Assembly: GCA_950295325.1 (NCBI GenBank)
Contig: OX485807.1
Span: forward strand, 23,223,666 to 23,287,665
Source: Polytrichum commune
Taxonomy: Eukaryota > Streptophyta > Polytrichopsida > Polytrichales > Polytrichaceae
Length of the DNA stretch: 64,000 nt
Reading direction: 5' to 3'
Shown here: piece after piece, positions 22,496-34,925 of the stretch
Layout: every line of letters starts with the position of its first letter
How positions within the stretch are numbered: the stretch's first letter is position 1
Notes under the pieces: generated by a model
The model's input: the letters and a program-made list of their open reading frames with translations, nothing else
Databases searched by the model: none
Told to the model about the DNA's origin: nothing
Made by a program: the position numbers and the translations under genes

Positions 22496-22779
22496 ATAAA
22501 AGCTAATGCAATTATTGTTTCTAAATCTAGCATCAAATGATCCATAAGACCATAAGTCCACTTATTGTTGGTTCCTTTATTTTACCAACACAATCCAATC
22601 TGCATGCTTGATCCTAGAACTTGCAACCCTTAAAACTTGCAACAATTGTGATCCCTAAATGCTTGATCCAAATTGTTGCACACATCCAAGGTATATTAAT
22701 GATACAAAAACGATTGAGAGAAAACCCACCAGGGAATCAACACCTTTGCAATTACGATGCCGCCCAAGATCTAACGAAA

Positions 22780-23595
22780 GCATCACCTACCCACAACCAC
22801 TTGCAACCACCCGCATCAAGCACAAAGAAGTGTCGCTCCTCTTACAACCCTTAAGCAAGAAGTGGCCTTGTTCTCAGCTCAACCACCCTTTTCAAAACCA
22901 GAATATTGTCTCTTCCATTCATACATGGATGAGATAAGGAATTGAGAAACAACTCATCCTAGTTTCATCAAATATTAAATACTTATCCCATATAGTAGTG
23001 ACCTTACCATACAATTACAAATATTATATATTCTCTAAAGGCCCTCCATACATGCACATAACTAGTTAATTCAACTAATCATCGCCATGTGGAAACATAT
23101 TTGTTTCAACCACGTCGTTAATGTTGACTAGTAATTTGGAATGTATGTATATGCATTTTACATGTTATGACTTTGTGTAGTGAAGTGCAAAACACCATAC
23201 ATGACTGGTGCCAATGCCATGAATCCACTAGGCCTAGTTATATGAATGTGTGTCTTATCTTACTTATATTGACGAGGTGTAGTGAAGTAGGACACGACTT
23301 TAAGAAGTAAAGCACTGGAGCACCCCAAACTTCACTGCCATTGGGAACGTCCTGTCCGACATGACTATGACCACACTTTACTTCTTGTCCGAAGCGATTG
23401 GTCGTTTTCCACGTCAGTAAAGTCCGGGTTTTTTCACTTGTAGAAGTTGAAAAACCCAGTTGTAAAAGACGTGTTCTATTGTAGTGACTGCGAGTTATAA
23501 TTGTGTAGCATATGTATACATAGTACGGAAAGGCTCAAATTAGTACCCCTTTTGTGCACTCACGTATACATGTTATGAAAGGTGCACCCCGGCCC
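22780..23595 (+). repeat. dispersed repeat H, copy 1, carrying an insertion
   Basis: 22780-23060 and 23505-23595 match the continuous copy at 44200-44610 (AAGCAAGAAGTGGC, CATCCTAGTTTCATC, TACTTATCCCATA; then GCATATGTATACATAGTA and GTGCACTCACGTATAC). About 440 bp between (23065-23500) are absent from the other copy and so look inserted. That piece contains GTGTAGTGAAGT words near its left and a GTAGTGACTG word at its right end. Confidence 0.6.
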
Positions 23596-23722
23596 TGAGA
23601 TCAACCGTGAAGTTGACCTGAATGTTCAAGGTGACTGGTCATATGTGAATTGGATTAGACCACATCAACTTGACTGGTTGATATTCCAGTTGACCTTCCA
23701 AGAATTTTTTTCTATATATATA

Positions 23723-24498
23723 CAGTCCACCCTCTATAAATGTTACACCTATAAGTGTTAACCCTCTCTAAATGTTAACTTTCTTCTACTCCCCACATAT
23801 TGCACACTATAAATGTTAAACGTGTTAACTGTTAACAAAATGGTACTCCCTTCTTTGTAAATTTGACTCTATAAATGTTAACGAATGAAATTCAACCATA
23901 ATATGGATGATAAAAACTACTAATAGTTCTAGTGATGGAAGTTCAAGAATGGAGGCACAAGAGTATGTGCAATATGAAGTAGACTTTGATTTGAACAATC
24001 CATATGAGGTCACCGAAGATGATGTATGGGATGTTTTAGGCTCTATTGGTGGGACTTCTAATGTCTCAGATGATGATTGTGAGGGAGAGGAGTGTGAGGT
24101 GGAACCCATTCCATCTTATAGTGACTTGCAATCTAGTTTTGGTACCATTAGAAGGTACATGGAATCACGTTCATGTGATGTGTCCAAGTATGTGGGTTTG
24201 TTGGTGCAGATTGAGAAAATATTTGCAAGTTGTGCATGCAGATTAATCTCACCAAAGAACCATTGATTCATACTTCACCCGTGATTTGTAAACTTGATAT
24301 TGAATAAAGTTTTGATTGGGTTTGCAATTTTATGAATGGTATTCTCTCACAAGGACTCTTCACAATTGCTTATATTTATAAATGTTAAGATTTGTATATT
24401 GCTCCAAAAAATAATTTTATAATTGTTAACTGTTAACACCTCTATAAATGTTAACTTTGATCCACTCCCGAGGGTTAACATTTATAGAGGGTAGACTG
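23723..24498. mobile_element. pogo/Tigger-like element with transposase-tail remnant
   Basis: A 776-bp element is flanked by TA (23721-23722 and 24499-24500). It has terminal inverted repeats CAGTCCACCCTCTATAAATG and the complement of CATTTATAGAGGGTAGACTG. Subterminal TTAAC-rich words repeat inside both ends. One reading frame (23907-24266) lies inside. The TA target duplication and CAGT ends place it in the Tc1-mariner/pogo group. It is too short to be autonomous. Confidence 0.85.
23907..24266 (+). pseudogene. remnant of a pogo-type transposase C-terminus
   Basis: A 119-codon frame inside the TA-flanked element. It is Ser-rich at the start, then strongly acidic (EVTEDDVWDVL, SDDDCEGEECEVE), then has a helical stretch SYSDLQSSFGTIRRYMESR followed by VGLLVQIEKIFASC. 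This order (acidic linker, then a helix pair near the C-terminus) is like the region after the DDE catalytic core of pogo/Tigger transposases. The catalytic core and DNA-binding domains are absent, so no transposition activity is expected. The assignment rests on position plus general resemblance. Confidence 0.5.
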
Positions 24499-24690
24499 TA
24501 TGGACCAAGTCTACCCGATTGGTTGACTAGTGTGGTTGACTTGAATTTTCAAGCCGACCGGTCAATATAGAAGGTTGATTGTCGTGATAAGGCAAGAATG
24601 AGGCAAACTTGGTCTCTTTGTCTAGGCAGATGGCATGACATCTTGACATTGCAGTGTTGGGTCTTGCTTGGATGTGTCGTTGGCAACAAC

Positions 24691-25013
24691 TGCACTAAAA
24701 AGGATTATTAGTGTTTGATTATATTTAGTGTTGTTACCACCCTACCCTGTTCAACACTAATTTTCAATTCCTTGATAATTAGTGTTAGACATAAATGTGC
24801 CGCTACCTTTCCTATTGCCACCTCCCTTATTATATCCTTTTTTCATATCCTTACTAATAATAAATTCAAACATGTAACTTCCACGTATTATCATAGTTGT
24901 ATTTTAGTGTTTGAGTTTACATTTAATGTTACTTATTTTCATAGGGTTATTGATATTTAGTGTATGTCTTCGTATGTTGTGTATCAAACACTAAATATCC
25001 TATTTAGTGTAGT
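24691..25013 (-). mobile_element. MITE family E, copy 2, inverted
   Basis: Reverse complement of copy 1. It begins near GCACTAAAAAGG and ends TCCTATTTAGTGTAGT, with AACATGTAACTTCCACGTA and TACATTTAATGTTACTTA inside. Confidence 0.8.
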
Positions 25014-26519
25014 TTACATGGTCAAGGTTGCCTTTTTTGACATAGATTATGTGAGGGAGGCAAGTTCGTGTTCATAATTGTGAAGGCCAAGTCTCAACAA
25101 AATATTACTCACACTAATGATAATTCAACAGAATTTAGAGAATTACTTGTTCAATATCACCACTTGCACACCACTTGCACCATCTTCTAGAATAAGATTA
25201 TTTATTTATTTTGAATTTCTTTTTGAGATTATATTCATCAACATAAAGTGTTTGGTTTTGTGGATTAATAATTTTTAAATTAATTTTTTTTTCACAAAAT
25301 GAAAAGTTATTACATTGTCTTGAATCGTTTGTCACTTAAACACATGCAAGGAATAAGAGTGGTCCACTTTACCATGCTTGCATCCAAGTTACTTATTTGA
25401 ATTTCTACCCTTTGTGCACAATGGGCAGTGAATATGGAACATGTGGGAGGTCGCTTGGACCTCTCAAGTTCGAGGAAAAGAATTGCTCCAAGAAAACAAT
25501 CTTGGCAAACAAAGAAGACACGAGCCTCCCCTCCTCCCCTCATGCGACCCACGTGGGTCACCTAGTGTGAAATGTTGCATATACGTGCAATAATCCAACA
25601 CATTTGGGGGGGGGGGGGGGGGAATTGATTTTATTGGCATACATTTTGAGGATCCTATATTTACATAATGTTGGAAATCAAGCCTTTTAATGGGATGGTA
25701 TATTAATTATAGATTCTTAGAGTTTGTATATCCATGACCATATATTTATCTTAAGAAATAAAAAACTTTGAAAGTAGGAATAGAAGTAATAGAGGCACAT
25801 TTTAAGATCCCAATCTCGGAGGGTATATTCATTGTTAAAAGTATGGACCCACGTGGGTGCACAAAAGAGGTCTTTAATTGTGGCTAGGGGTTACAAAATA
25901 TACATAAGGTACGGGTGTCATTATTCTAGCTTTGTAAATATAGTAGGCATATAATTCATATAATCCTAGTAACTGTTGTATTTCTACCTTTAAGCCCATA
26001 ATCAATTATGATGAAGTGGGTAACCTATGAGAGGTCCAAATGAATATTTCATCCAATATGTGAATCACATTCATCCTAGAAATTTAGGGTTTAGGATGAG
26101 ATGGGGAAGACCACTCTTTGGAAATCCTCAAGGTTTCTCATTGTGGAGCTTGCAGGGGGAGTGAGAGGAGAGCTCGTAAGTGGTTTTTCTTCTCTTCTTG
26201 TGGTTTCTTCTTGTTCCGGTGATGAGATTGTTGCTACACACTATCGTGTTTTGGGGGCCATTGTAACCTAAGCATTTGGATGTTAGTTTATGGTGTCCAT
26301 ATTCATCTTCAACATCAAGAGTTTCCGGCCACTGCCTTACCTTTGAATGTGCATAGTTACTTACATTGCAAGTTGGTTCAATCGAATGGGTTGGTGTTTC
26401 TTAGTTACGACCATTGCGTACTTTTGTTCATATTGAATACGAGGGCCAAATCAATTTATGTCTTGTAAGAGTCACTGGCTCCTACAACCCCCAATCTTAT
26501 TATTTAGGTATGATTCACA
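25014..26519. other. intergenic; 17-bp G run at 25606-25622
   Basis: No supported gene. The poly-G run is uninterrupted. The frame at 26280-26468 has no recognisable motif. Confidence 0.4.
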
Positions 26520-26969
26520 TTGTCCAAGGATAGGTTCACTATAATTAAATATGGTATGTTGTATGCCAAATCTAAAGTTCGACTTTCTAGAGACAAGGAT
26601 AATGATTATTCATTGAAACTAGGATGTGATTGTGTGGTGTCATTTATCTCTCAAGGAGTCAAGAAAAGAAAGGAAAAAAAATCAAGTTGGCCAAAACATT
26701 AACCACCAAGACTTGGTATTCAGGAAGTCTATAGGATGCGCCACAAAATTGATAATAGATGGAATGAGTATCGACAACCAATTAACCTCTTGGACCAGCC
26801 TTCCAATATGGAAATAGGGTTATGTTGGTATCAACATAAAAATGGGTCAATGTGGACTTATGATTTGATGGATCATTTAATGATAGAGTTAGAAACCATC
26901 ATTGTATTAGCTACAATAACTTATATTGTAGAAACAAATTTGTATGAGTTACATCCAATTCAAGAATGA
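26520..26969 (+). pseudogene. unrecognised coding remnant with frame change
   Basis: Two consecutive plus-strand frames (26520-26702 and 26736-26969) show protein-like composition, with a Lys/Arg-rich end of the first (GVKKRKEKKSSWPKH) and the second containing RWNEYRQPINLLDQP and GLCWYQHKNGSMWTYDL. They lie in different frames, as expected of a decayed gene or transposon fragment. No family is recognised. Confidence 0.25.
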
Positions 26970-28797
26970 GTATTTAATGATTTCATTAATGATAAATAAA
27001 TATGTCTTGCTAAGATTATTTTAGCCATATTTTTCACATAATCTTTTTAATGTAAACATATGATTGGGGTCTAAATGGTTTATTTATTTTGCACTTGTGT
27101 ATGTCTTCGAGGGGATTTTCTAGCTATATATTTGTATGTATATCATTTTTATGAGGGTTTTTTTTATATGTATTAGGGGCATTAATTTCATGGCCATGCA
27201 CACACGTGGTTCCCAGTTCTAATAATGTATGCACCACCTGAGATTCCCAATACACTACATAGCAATGAAAATTGCTTTTGGTATACATTTATTGATGAGA
27301 TATAGTGTTAAAATTGCAACACAAATGGTTCAAGTATGAATCAATAAGGTCTAGCATGCAAATAGACAACTTAACCTCGAGCAAAAACAAATTTGGCTAT
27401 CCAATGCATACAACTTGGAGGATGGTTGATATGTCATTGTCACAGTTGATATAATTGAATCAACGTCTATCCACTTAGAGTTTGAAGCATCATATTTGTA
27501 CTTCTAGCTTTAGAATACCAATATAATAAGACCATAATGTTGCAACTAGACCCAGTTTTCTTCCCATTGGATGATGGTTTGTTTTAAGGTTTCACATGTT
27601 GTTGCGATATTCCTCATTTTGATCCAACTTTCCTTTGCAACTCTACCCTTGTTTGCTTTCCTGCAACCTTTGTAGCAAATGTATCCGATGTGTTCTGCCT
27701 TTGCACAAAGTCTACTTCGCGATTTCAGCCCAATCCTAATAAACAAGTAGAACTAGAAGAAGCAACACTCAAATAATCAATAGAAATAATGAAGTCACAC
27801 ACTTTTGTTAGCCACACAACAAATGAGAGAGAGAGAGAGGGGTTGGAAATGGGATCCCATTAGGGTTTTTAGGAGGTCATTCCTCCTTCCCTAAGGGTTT
27901 CCTTCAATCAATGATATGTTGAATGTTATGGATGAAATCAGTCTCACTCTTTGGGATGACGAGATAGACATCATTCTAATACGCAAATAACATAAGGTCT
28001 CCCTATGGTCTATACAACAATTTGGCCTTTGTTGGCATTCTTCAAGAAAATTATCTCACAAATATTTTATTCATCTTTTGGGATATTTGTTCGTGCATGT
28101 TACATATAATTCTTAGATCACCTAATAACTAATAAGCTAAGTTTCTTTAACCTAAGTATTAGGTATAAAACCCATCCTTTGTTAATTATAACTTTGTTAT
28201 ATCTTTTTTACTTTTGAAAAAGAAATGTCACCATATGTCATATTCCACCTCGTTTTGGAAAATATTTTAAGTCCCCCCCCCCCCCCCCCCCAGTGGGCGG
28301 AAAGCCCGTTAGGAGGGTTTTATGTCCACTGTTATATTGAGGGCCACACGAAGAGTAAGAGAAGGCAGCCTCTAAGCCTGACCAAGTCAAGCCAGAGCTG
28401 CTTCCACGACTGAAATGAATTATGCACCTGAAATGGATAGCATATTGTCCATGAAAAATTATTGTACGTTACACAAGTCAAATGCATCAATTTCAGTATT
28501 GTTTGAGACCTGATACTGCAATGACCAGGCACGCACAGTCGATTGTTGACTAAGGTTTTCGGATTCTAAAGCTTTTATCAGTTATCTCAATCACACTTGC
28601 AAGTGTGATTGCTACAACTTTCCCTCAAATCTGTAGAAGTTCAATATCTCTTCAAATTGACCTCTCTCCGTCAGAGCAGAAATCCAGCATTTTCTCATAT
28701 TGCATTTAAGTCACGAACGCATTGATCCTACACTTTTGATAATAACCTATCTCATGTTCATCTAATCAGTAACATTCTCCATATGGTAGCTCAGACT
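26970..28797. other. intergenic; 19-bp C run at 28273-28291
   Basis: No gene is supported. A short (AG)n tract lies near 27824-27840. A dyad CACACTTGCAAGTGTG lies near 28592. Confidence 0.4.
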
Positions 28798-29185
28798 GCT
28801 GTGTACAAAAGGTAGATGGGTTTAAATGATTACTTTTTCACACTTAGCCCACTTCTCCTACGATATGAAACACCCTATTGGTACAAGAGGAATAGCTATT
28901 CCAAATTGAGACCACTGGCACTTTCCTCATAATTTTTGGAACTCACATGAATATCTTATTCATTAACAAAGTGAAGATTCTTGTGGTCATTAAATGATTA
29001 TACAGATTTCTCAAATTATGTTGCATATTGAGTCTACAACGGTCATCAAATTTTGAGTGCGCGATTCAATCTCTTTTGAACAAATGTTTTTTAGGTGTTT
29101 GTTGTTTGTTGTTGGAGCCACACCAAATCATGTACCACTCCAATGCAAGTGTCCTTATAAAAAAAAATGTAACCAAATAAGGATT
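28798..29185 (+). repeat. dispersed repeat A, copy 3 (uninterrupted)
   Basis: AAGGTAGATGGGTTTAAATG, CTCCTACGATATGAAACACC, GAAGATTCTTGTGGTCATTA and GGAGCCACACCAAATCATGT occur in the same order as in copies 1 and 2. It lies just beyond the 3' end of the alcohol dehydrogenase gene. Confidence 0.65.
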
Positions 29186-29468
29186 GTCTACCTTACTCTT
29201 TGTTTTTGTTGTTCCATTACACTACCATCCATATGCATAGACCTGCATTTGTGCATTTCTACTAGATTTCTATCTCCCAAAAAACCCCCAAATAAAACAT
29301 GTCCAAGTGCACAAATAGGAGAGAACTCCTTGGAAGCAGGTGCAACCATGATGCCATTGCACAAATTTATACTCAGTAATGATTGTACATAATACCAGTA
29401 ACTTTGTGCAAATATAATTACATAATGCCATAACTGATGCTGCTCAATAATATACATGGATGTCGAGT

Positions 29469-32400
29469 CTAATGCATTTGAGTGGTTGGACTCTTGGACA
29501 CAACACCCATCACTCCTGTCACTGCACTAGATATGGTGTTGCGCGCGATTTCCTTAATGCCTTTTCCTTCCTCGGTCACAACACCAGGATCCATCTCGGG
29601 TTTCAGCAAAACCTGAATCAGCCATTATGATGTATCAAATCGGAAATTCGTTAGTAAGTTGTTACTAGGTACCAGTAGAAGATCTAGAGAGTCAGTGCAA
29701 GCTGACAGAAATTTCAAGTCTCATCAGCAGTTGCATAAACACATTGAGAGTGGCATCTGCCTTTTCTATTTCATCAAGAGCATGGAAGCACCTTATGTAA
29801 GGCTCAGATATTATAAACTGCAGTTTTGGTTGGATCAGCCCATGGGAATGTCATGATTTGAAAATAAGATTCTGGGTTTGATTTTTGAGGCGTACAATAC
29901 TACTTTCAGGTTGTGGTGAACCATGTTATGACACAATTATCAGAGAGACAACACTAAAAATATTAATGATGATTACTGTGGGAAATAACAAACAACAACT
30001 TATTCGAGAAGGTAGAGTGGGAGTATGCACATTTACTCGAAAAGTGGTCTAATATGGGGACAATAAAAAGGTCACAGTTCCAGAGTACATGTAAACACAG
30101 ATATCGTACCTTTATGCATCCTTCAACCTTCTCATCAAAAATCTTGTATCCACGTGGTGCTTCTGAAAGTAGTAGGACATGTGTGACTACTATACTTGGA
30201 TCAAGCTTTCCAGATTCCATCATAGGCAGCAGAGTTGGCCTGGAACCAAATTACCAGCATCAGAAGTGAAATTTAATCACAACAAGTTAGCCCAATGAGG
30301 AATTTCTACACACAAAAAGACACTCCAATCAGCAGAACAACGTACAAATGATAGTAGGATTTGGCTTACCAGTATTTCTGCACAAATACTTGCCCTCCGG
30401 CCATGGACAGGCCCTTTTCCATAAAGGCACCGATGTTGAAGTGACTGCACGGCAAGAGTGACATAGGTCATATTCTATTAAATTGTGATGAGAAATTCCT
30501 TCCCACTATTCAGAACTGTATATATGCATTCAATCCTGCAGTGAAACCAAGATCATGTTGTACTAGAAATCCATCTTAATAAATAATCACGCACTTTGTG
30601 TAGCCTATATAGTCGCCGATGATGCTGATACGGCCACCCTTCCGCACACAATAGATAAGTTCGTTGAGGATCTCCGAGGTGTCCGTCTCCAAACCTACAG
30701 CAACTTCGACTTGGTGCAGTTTGTTCTGACACAAGGGAAAAACGGAAGGTAAGTTATATGTGCTAATTATGAATGGTAACAACTGACATGGATCATATTA
30801 GTAAGAAAGAAAGACAAATGTGATGTTGCCACCAGCGAGAATTATGGTGTTGCTTCATTTCCGAGTTGGTCTAAGTCTATATGTAATCCCAAATCGGGCA
30901 TTACAAGACCCCAGAAGACTACTGGCTCCCTTGAACAAGTGCAGATAAGCCTGCCGGCACCTATCTTCCCCTGAAAACAATCCCCTAGATTCCTACATGG
31001 TTGGTTGAAATATCCGTGCACCGTAAATCAAGAGCTGGCATGGTCACCCATCCAAGTACTATACTGGCCATAACCTTGAAGTACTCATGGGATCCAGGTT
31101 AAGGCCTTGGGTTTAAGCCACCCACTGATCATACTATATATACAAACTTAGCATGTATGGAATGTGTGATAAGTTGCATGACGTTCAACCTATTCACTTT
31201 CCAGTGGATAATTAGGAAAACAAGAGCGTCATTTTGATGAAAACCCGGTGAAGATGATAAGTTGACAGAATGTGCCTTATGATCAAAGAGAGTAGATTTT
31301 GTGAAGATATTGGGATTGTTACATACATGCACATAATGCACACCAGCTATCTCAATTGCGACATCAGGGCCGTGAGGGAAGAGCAGTCGTAGCTCGTCCA
31401 TGACTTTCTTTTCCTTGAAATTGATGATCTCCAATCCTGGAATCTTTTCCTTTGCATGGTCAAGCCGGAACTGAATCTCATCAATGAGGACCACACGGTT
31501 TGCACCTCGCGCAAATGCACAGTGAGCAGCCAGAATGCCCACTGCAACACAACCAGTAAAATACTTAATTCTTCATATGTGAATGTAAGTATTTAACCCT
31601 TGTAAGTGACTTTACTCTTTGCATTCTAATTGGCGTGAATTACCATTTGGAGTTCTGTGGTGCTCTATATATTTATTTTAAGAGGATGCAATTTTTTCAA
31701 AGTACAGTACAAACTGAGATTAGCTTTAGATTAGAGCATAACGGCAGCATAGAAAAACCTGTAGATTGATTTAAAATTTTACCTGGACCAGCACCCCAGA
31801 TGGCAACATTGTCACCCTCGCCGACGCCACCCAATTCATTTCCATGCCATGCTGTGGGCAAGATGTCGGAGAGCAGGACAGCTTGGTTGTCATCAAATTT
31901 CTCTGGAACTTTGAGGCAGTTATTGTCGGCTGCAAAATTATTAGCAGGAAAATTATTTTAAAAGTAGCTTCTATCATCTCGGTGAGAATATATACCAATA
32001 TATACTTGCATGTACTCATCAGTCCCTAATCCTGAAGTTAGAATGTACAAGTGTGTTAGAGACTGAAAAACAAGATGTAAAGTTGCAGAAAACAATTACC
32101 ACGTACATAATCGAACGAAATGTGTAAAGCTTGATCAAATTCCTCAACTTCCCTCTGTAATTATACTCAGTTCTTAGCAGGCCTAACTAACTTACCCAAT
32201 GGTACTCGAACATACTCGGCTTGTCCACCTTGGAAGCCACCAGTCAAGTGTGAGTACCCATAAAGACCAGCAGTCCTGCAAATTATTGCAAAGTATTACC
32301 ATGAACAGGAAGCACTAGAAATATATACAAAAACTGCAAAGACAAATGATTCTGATAAGTATGGAAAGAGATCTTAACCGTATAGGCACCCTCACAATAG

Positions 32401-34296
32401 AAAGAATTCATCATCAATAAATGTTTGAGGCTTGTTCTAATCAAATGTCTTTATTCCTTAACTAGCTACATCCAGCTACTATATACCACTTGTTGAAATT
32501 CGAAATTATAATAATAAAAGCACATGTTGACTACATTGCTGGAGGAAGGCAGTGAACAAAAACCTGTCATTGTACATAACTGCCATCTCCTTACTTGGGT
32601 TAGTGGTCTCGCAGAGAGAAAAACTTTTCATCTTACAAGCCCAGCACTGGCCACAAGCAATAAGCGCAGCTGCCACAACACGGTCACCTACGCACACAAT
32701 TCCCTCCAAAATTAGAGGCTATGTTAAGTGTAAACGGGGTTAGTTCACAACACCTACCATCACCTACCATTAATCCAATGGGAATGTAACTGGGAGACTG
32801 ATAGCTCTCTAGCATTAGTCCATGGATGAGAACGGAAACTGAGAGAGTGATGAATCTCTTTCACTAGACACATGGGAGAAACTGGATCTCTCTCCCAAGA
32901 GGCATGGGGAGAACACTATAGGGAGAGGAGAGCAAGAGGTGACTCTCTATCTTCTTGATGTGAGTATTGCTTTAACCTCCTCTGCATGTGCTCATGGTTG
33001 GAGGATTACATGCCAACAGAAAATCATCGTAATGATAATAAAATCAACAATAATAGTTAAAATTTTACAGGCTAACAAAAACAGTAGCTGCAAAAGAATC
33101 ATGAAGAAACAGAGCATATATTATAATCTCCTAAAGTATTACCCATTCAATGTAATTGCTATATAAAGTTTTACAATATAGTATTGGAATTTGACTTGAC
33201 CGAAGAACTCACTCCACCTGGAAAGACAGCAGATTGAAATAATCACACATGTGCAGAACTGATGTGAAAATTATCCCCGCAGGTAATAGAGTCTTATTAC
33301 TCACCTCTCTTCAAGTTCTTCACTTCCGGACCAACGTCCTCCACAATTCCCATGAACTCATGACCCACAACGTCTCCGCTCTTCATGCCAGGCATGAAGG
33401 CGTCATACATGTGAAGGTCGGAGCCACAAATGCATGTAGTGGTGACCTTGAGAACCACATCTGCCTGTACAAAATTAAAAAAACGTCGTGCCTTTAATAA
33501 CACCTTCAAATTTCGTCACAAAAAGACATGTCCAATTCCATAATTTCCAAAGGATCAATGATAGAAGTACATGTTTGTGTACTTAGGGCCTGGCTGTGGT
33601 TCTTCCTCCAAACCTTTTGGAAGTTTTCAAAAAAATTCTGAAATTCAGATATTACAGTTGAAAATAAATTATACACACTTCATTGAGAGAAAAAAGAGGA
33701 AGTCCCAGCTGACATTGGAGAATAAATCTTGGTCTATTGATCCTTCTAGAAGCTTGACAAGAAGGACCATATCCAATGAAGAGACATTACGTGCTTGAGC
33801 TTGTGAAAGAAAAGCCCCACCTAACTTGAAAATAGAAAGATAGACTCAGATTTGGAAGACTTACCGGATCTGTAATCATGGGTTTGGGTCTTTCTACAAC
33901 TTTCATATCCTTCTGCAGCACACAAAAAGAATTCTCTGAGATAAAATTTGAAATGCCATATTATTATTCCACCTTAAAATTTATGTTCCAAAAATGCACA
34001 AACATAAGTACATCTCGGCAAGTACAGCAGTCATGAACCGTGGAAGTCATCGTGTAAAAAACGACAGGAGACATTCATATTTCAAGGAAGACAGGAAGCA
34101 AACAGATGAATCAGAAACATTCAAAGTAGATCAATTTATTTTGCACCTTGCCATGAAACTCCACTGCACGCATCTTGTGGTGCTCATCCTGCTTTGCAAC
34201 AGCAGAGACGGTAGGCGTCTTCAATTGGGTTGGGTCCTTCAACACTGTGTAGTCCGTCTTCACATCCTGTGGCTCCAGCACACCGGTGGGCGCCAT
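29469..34296 (-). CDS. zinc-dependent alcohol dehydrogenase, formaldehyde-dehydrogenase-like, complete
   Basis: Eleven exons on the minus strand: 34296-34147, 33912-33865, 33464-33305, 32687-32564, 32275-32196, 31929-31783, 31541-31327, 30725-30595, 30444-30370, 30239-30110 and 29612-29469 (stop 29471-29469). Phases agree at every GT/AG junction, giving 467 aa. A GroES-like catalytic domain carries CICGSD (Cys77/Cys79) and GHEFMG (His101, Glu102) for the catalytic zinc. [15 protein letters not shown] (Cys131, 134, 137, 145) binds the structural zinc. [20 protein letters not shown] is typical of the glutathione-independent formaldehyde dehydrogenase-like subgroup known from bacteria and fungi. 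The Rossmann motif GAGPVG (233-238) with Asp257 closing strand 2 points to NAD. The N-terminal ~40 residues and the C-terminal ~45 are extensions. No clear targeting signal, so probably cytosolic. The exact substrate cannot be read from sequence. Confidence 0.92.
31037..31123 (-). pseudogene. 5S rRNA-like fragment in an intron of the dehydrogenase gene
   Basis: The plus strand reads GGTCACCCATCCAAGTACTA, then CTGGCC, CTTGAAGTACT and CATGGGATCC, followed by CCACCCA. This matches, in order, the reverse complement of the middle and 5' part of plant 5S rRNA (GGATGGGTGACC, AGTACT, GGATCCCATCA). The region that would encode the last third and the control-region spacing are altered, so it is a relic rather than a working gene. 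It lies in the intron between exons 7 and 8. Confidence 0.65.
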
Positions 34297-34330
34297 GGCG
34301 AACTACAAAGCAGCCAAGAACCTGCCACCA
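34297..34330 (-). promoter_or_regulatory. leader segment and probable 3' splice site before the dehydrogenase ATG
   Basis: On the minus strand two AG acceptors precede the ATG closely: GGTGGCAG and, nearer, TGCTTTGTAG. Together with GCAG/GTGAAT donors upstream, they suggest a leader intron spliced just before the start codon. Confidence 0.4.
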
Positions 34331-34408
34331 AATTTCATTCACATGTTCACAAATGCTCAAAAAATCCCTTCTCAATCAATGTATTTGACACGAGACACAT
34401 AGATCTGG

Positions 34409-34925
34409 ACTCTTTCAAGGTTACGGCGTCCAATTCTGTACTAATCAACACCTGGTCGCTATTTTGAAAATTCAAACCAAATCAGCTCAACGTTATTGTC
34501 ACTAACTGGTCACAAATTAGAGAAACTCCGATACATCCCCGAGATAATGATGTCAACCGAAGGTAATCCATCTCAAAATAACATCGTAAAGTCCATTTCT
34601 TGGGACACTAACTGCCGTCAATTAGGCTTGCCCCCCAGTGCAACACCCAAGAACTGAAAATTCACCTGCATAGTCTACAACTGAACTCTTTCAAGGTTAC
34701 CACGTCCAATTCTGTCCTAATCAACACCTGGTCGCTAAGTTGTAAATTTTCACTAACTGGTCACAAATTAGAGAAAATCCAATACATTCCTGGGGTGATG
34801 ATGTCAACCGGAGGTAATGAATCTCAAAAAACAACCCCAAAAAACTCAATCTCAGTCACCTAACTGCCGTCAATTAGCCTTGCCCCCACTCCACCACCCA
34901 ACAACTGAGAATTCACCTGCTCCTG
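34409..34925 (-). repeat. tandem duplication in the dehydrogenase leader region
   Basis: Two copies about 276 bp apart: 34409-34675 and 34685-34925. Shared words: CTCTTTCAAGGTTAC, AATCAACACCTGGTCGCTA, ACTAACTGGTCACAAATTAG, GATGATGTCAACCG and AACTGCCGTCAATTAG. Both end in ATTCACCTGC, so each carries the same GCAG/GTGAAT 5' splice-site sequence on the gene's strand (at about 34665 and 34915). Confidence 0.85.

Noticed and set aside
22373-22561. Frame rich in Tyr, Ile and Met
   Set aside because: It is produced entirely by the TATATA/TACATA low-complexity tract.
31129-31542. A 137-codon minus-strand frame apparently longer than dehydrogenase exon 7
   Set aside because: The coding match stops at a good GTATGT donor (31326-31321), and the next exon restores the family sequence in phase. 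The remaining codons are intron read-through.
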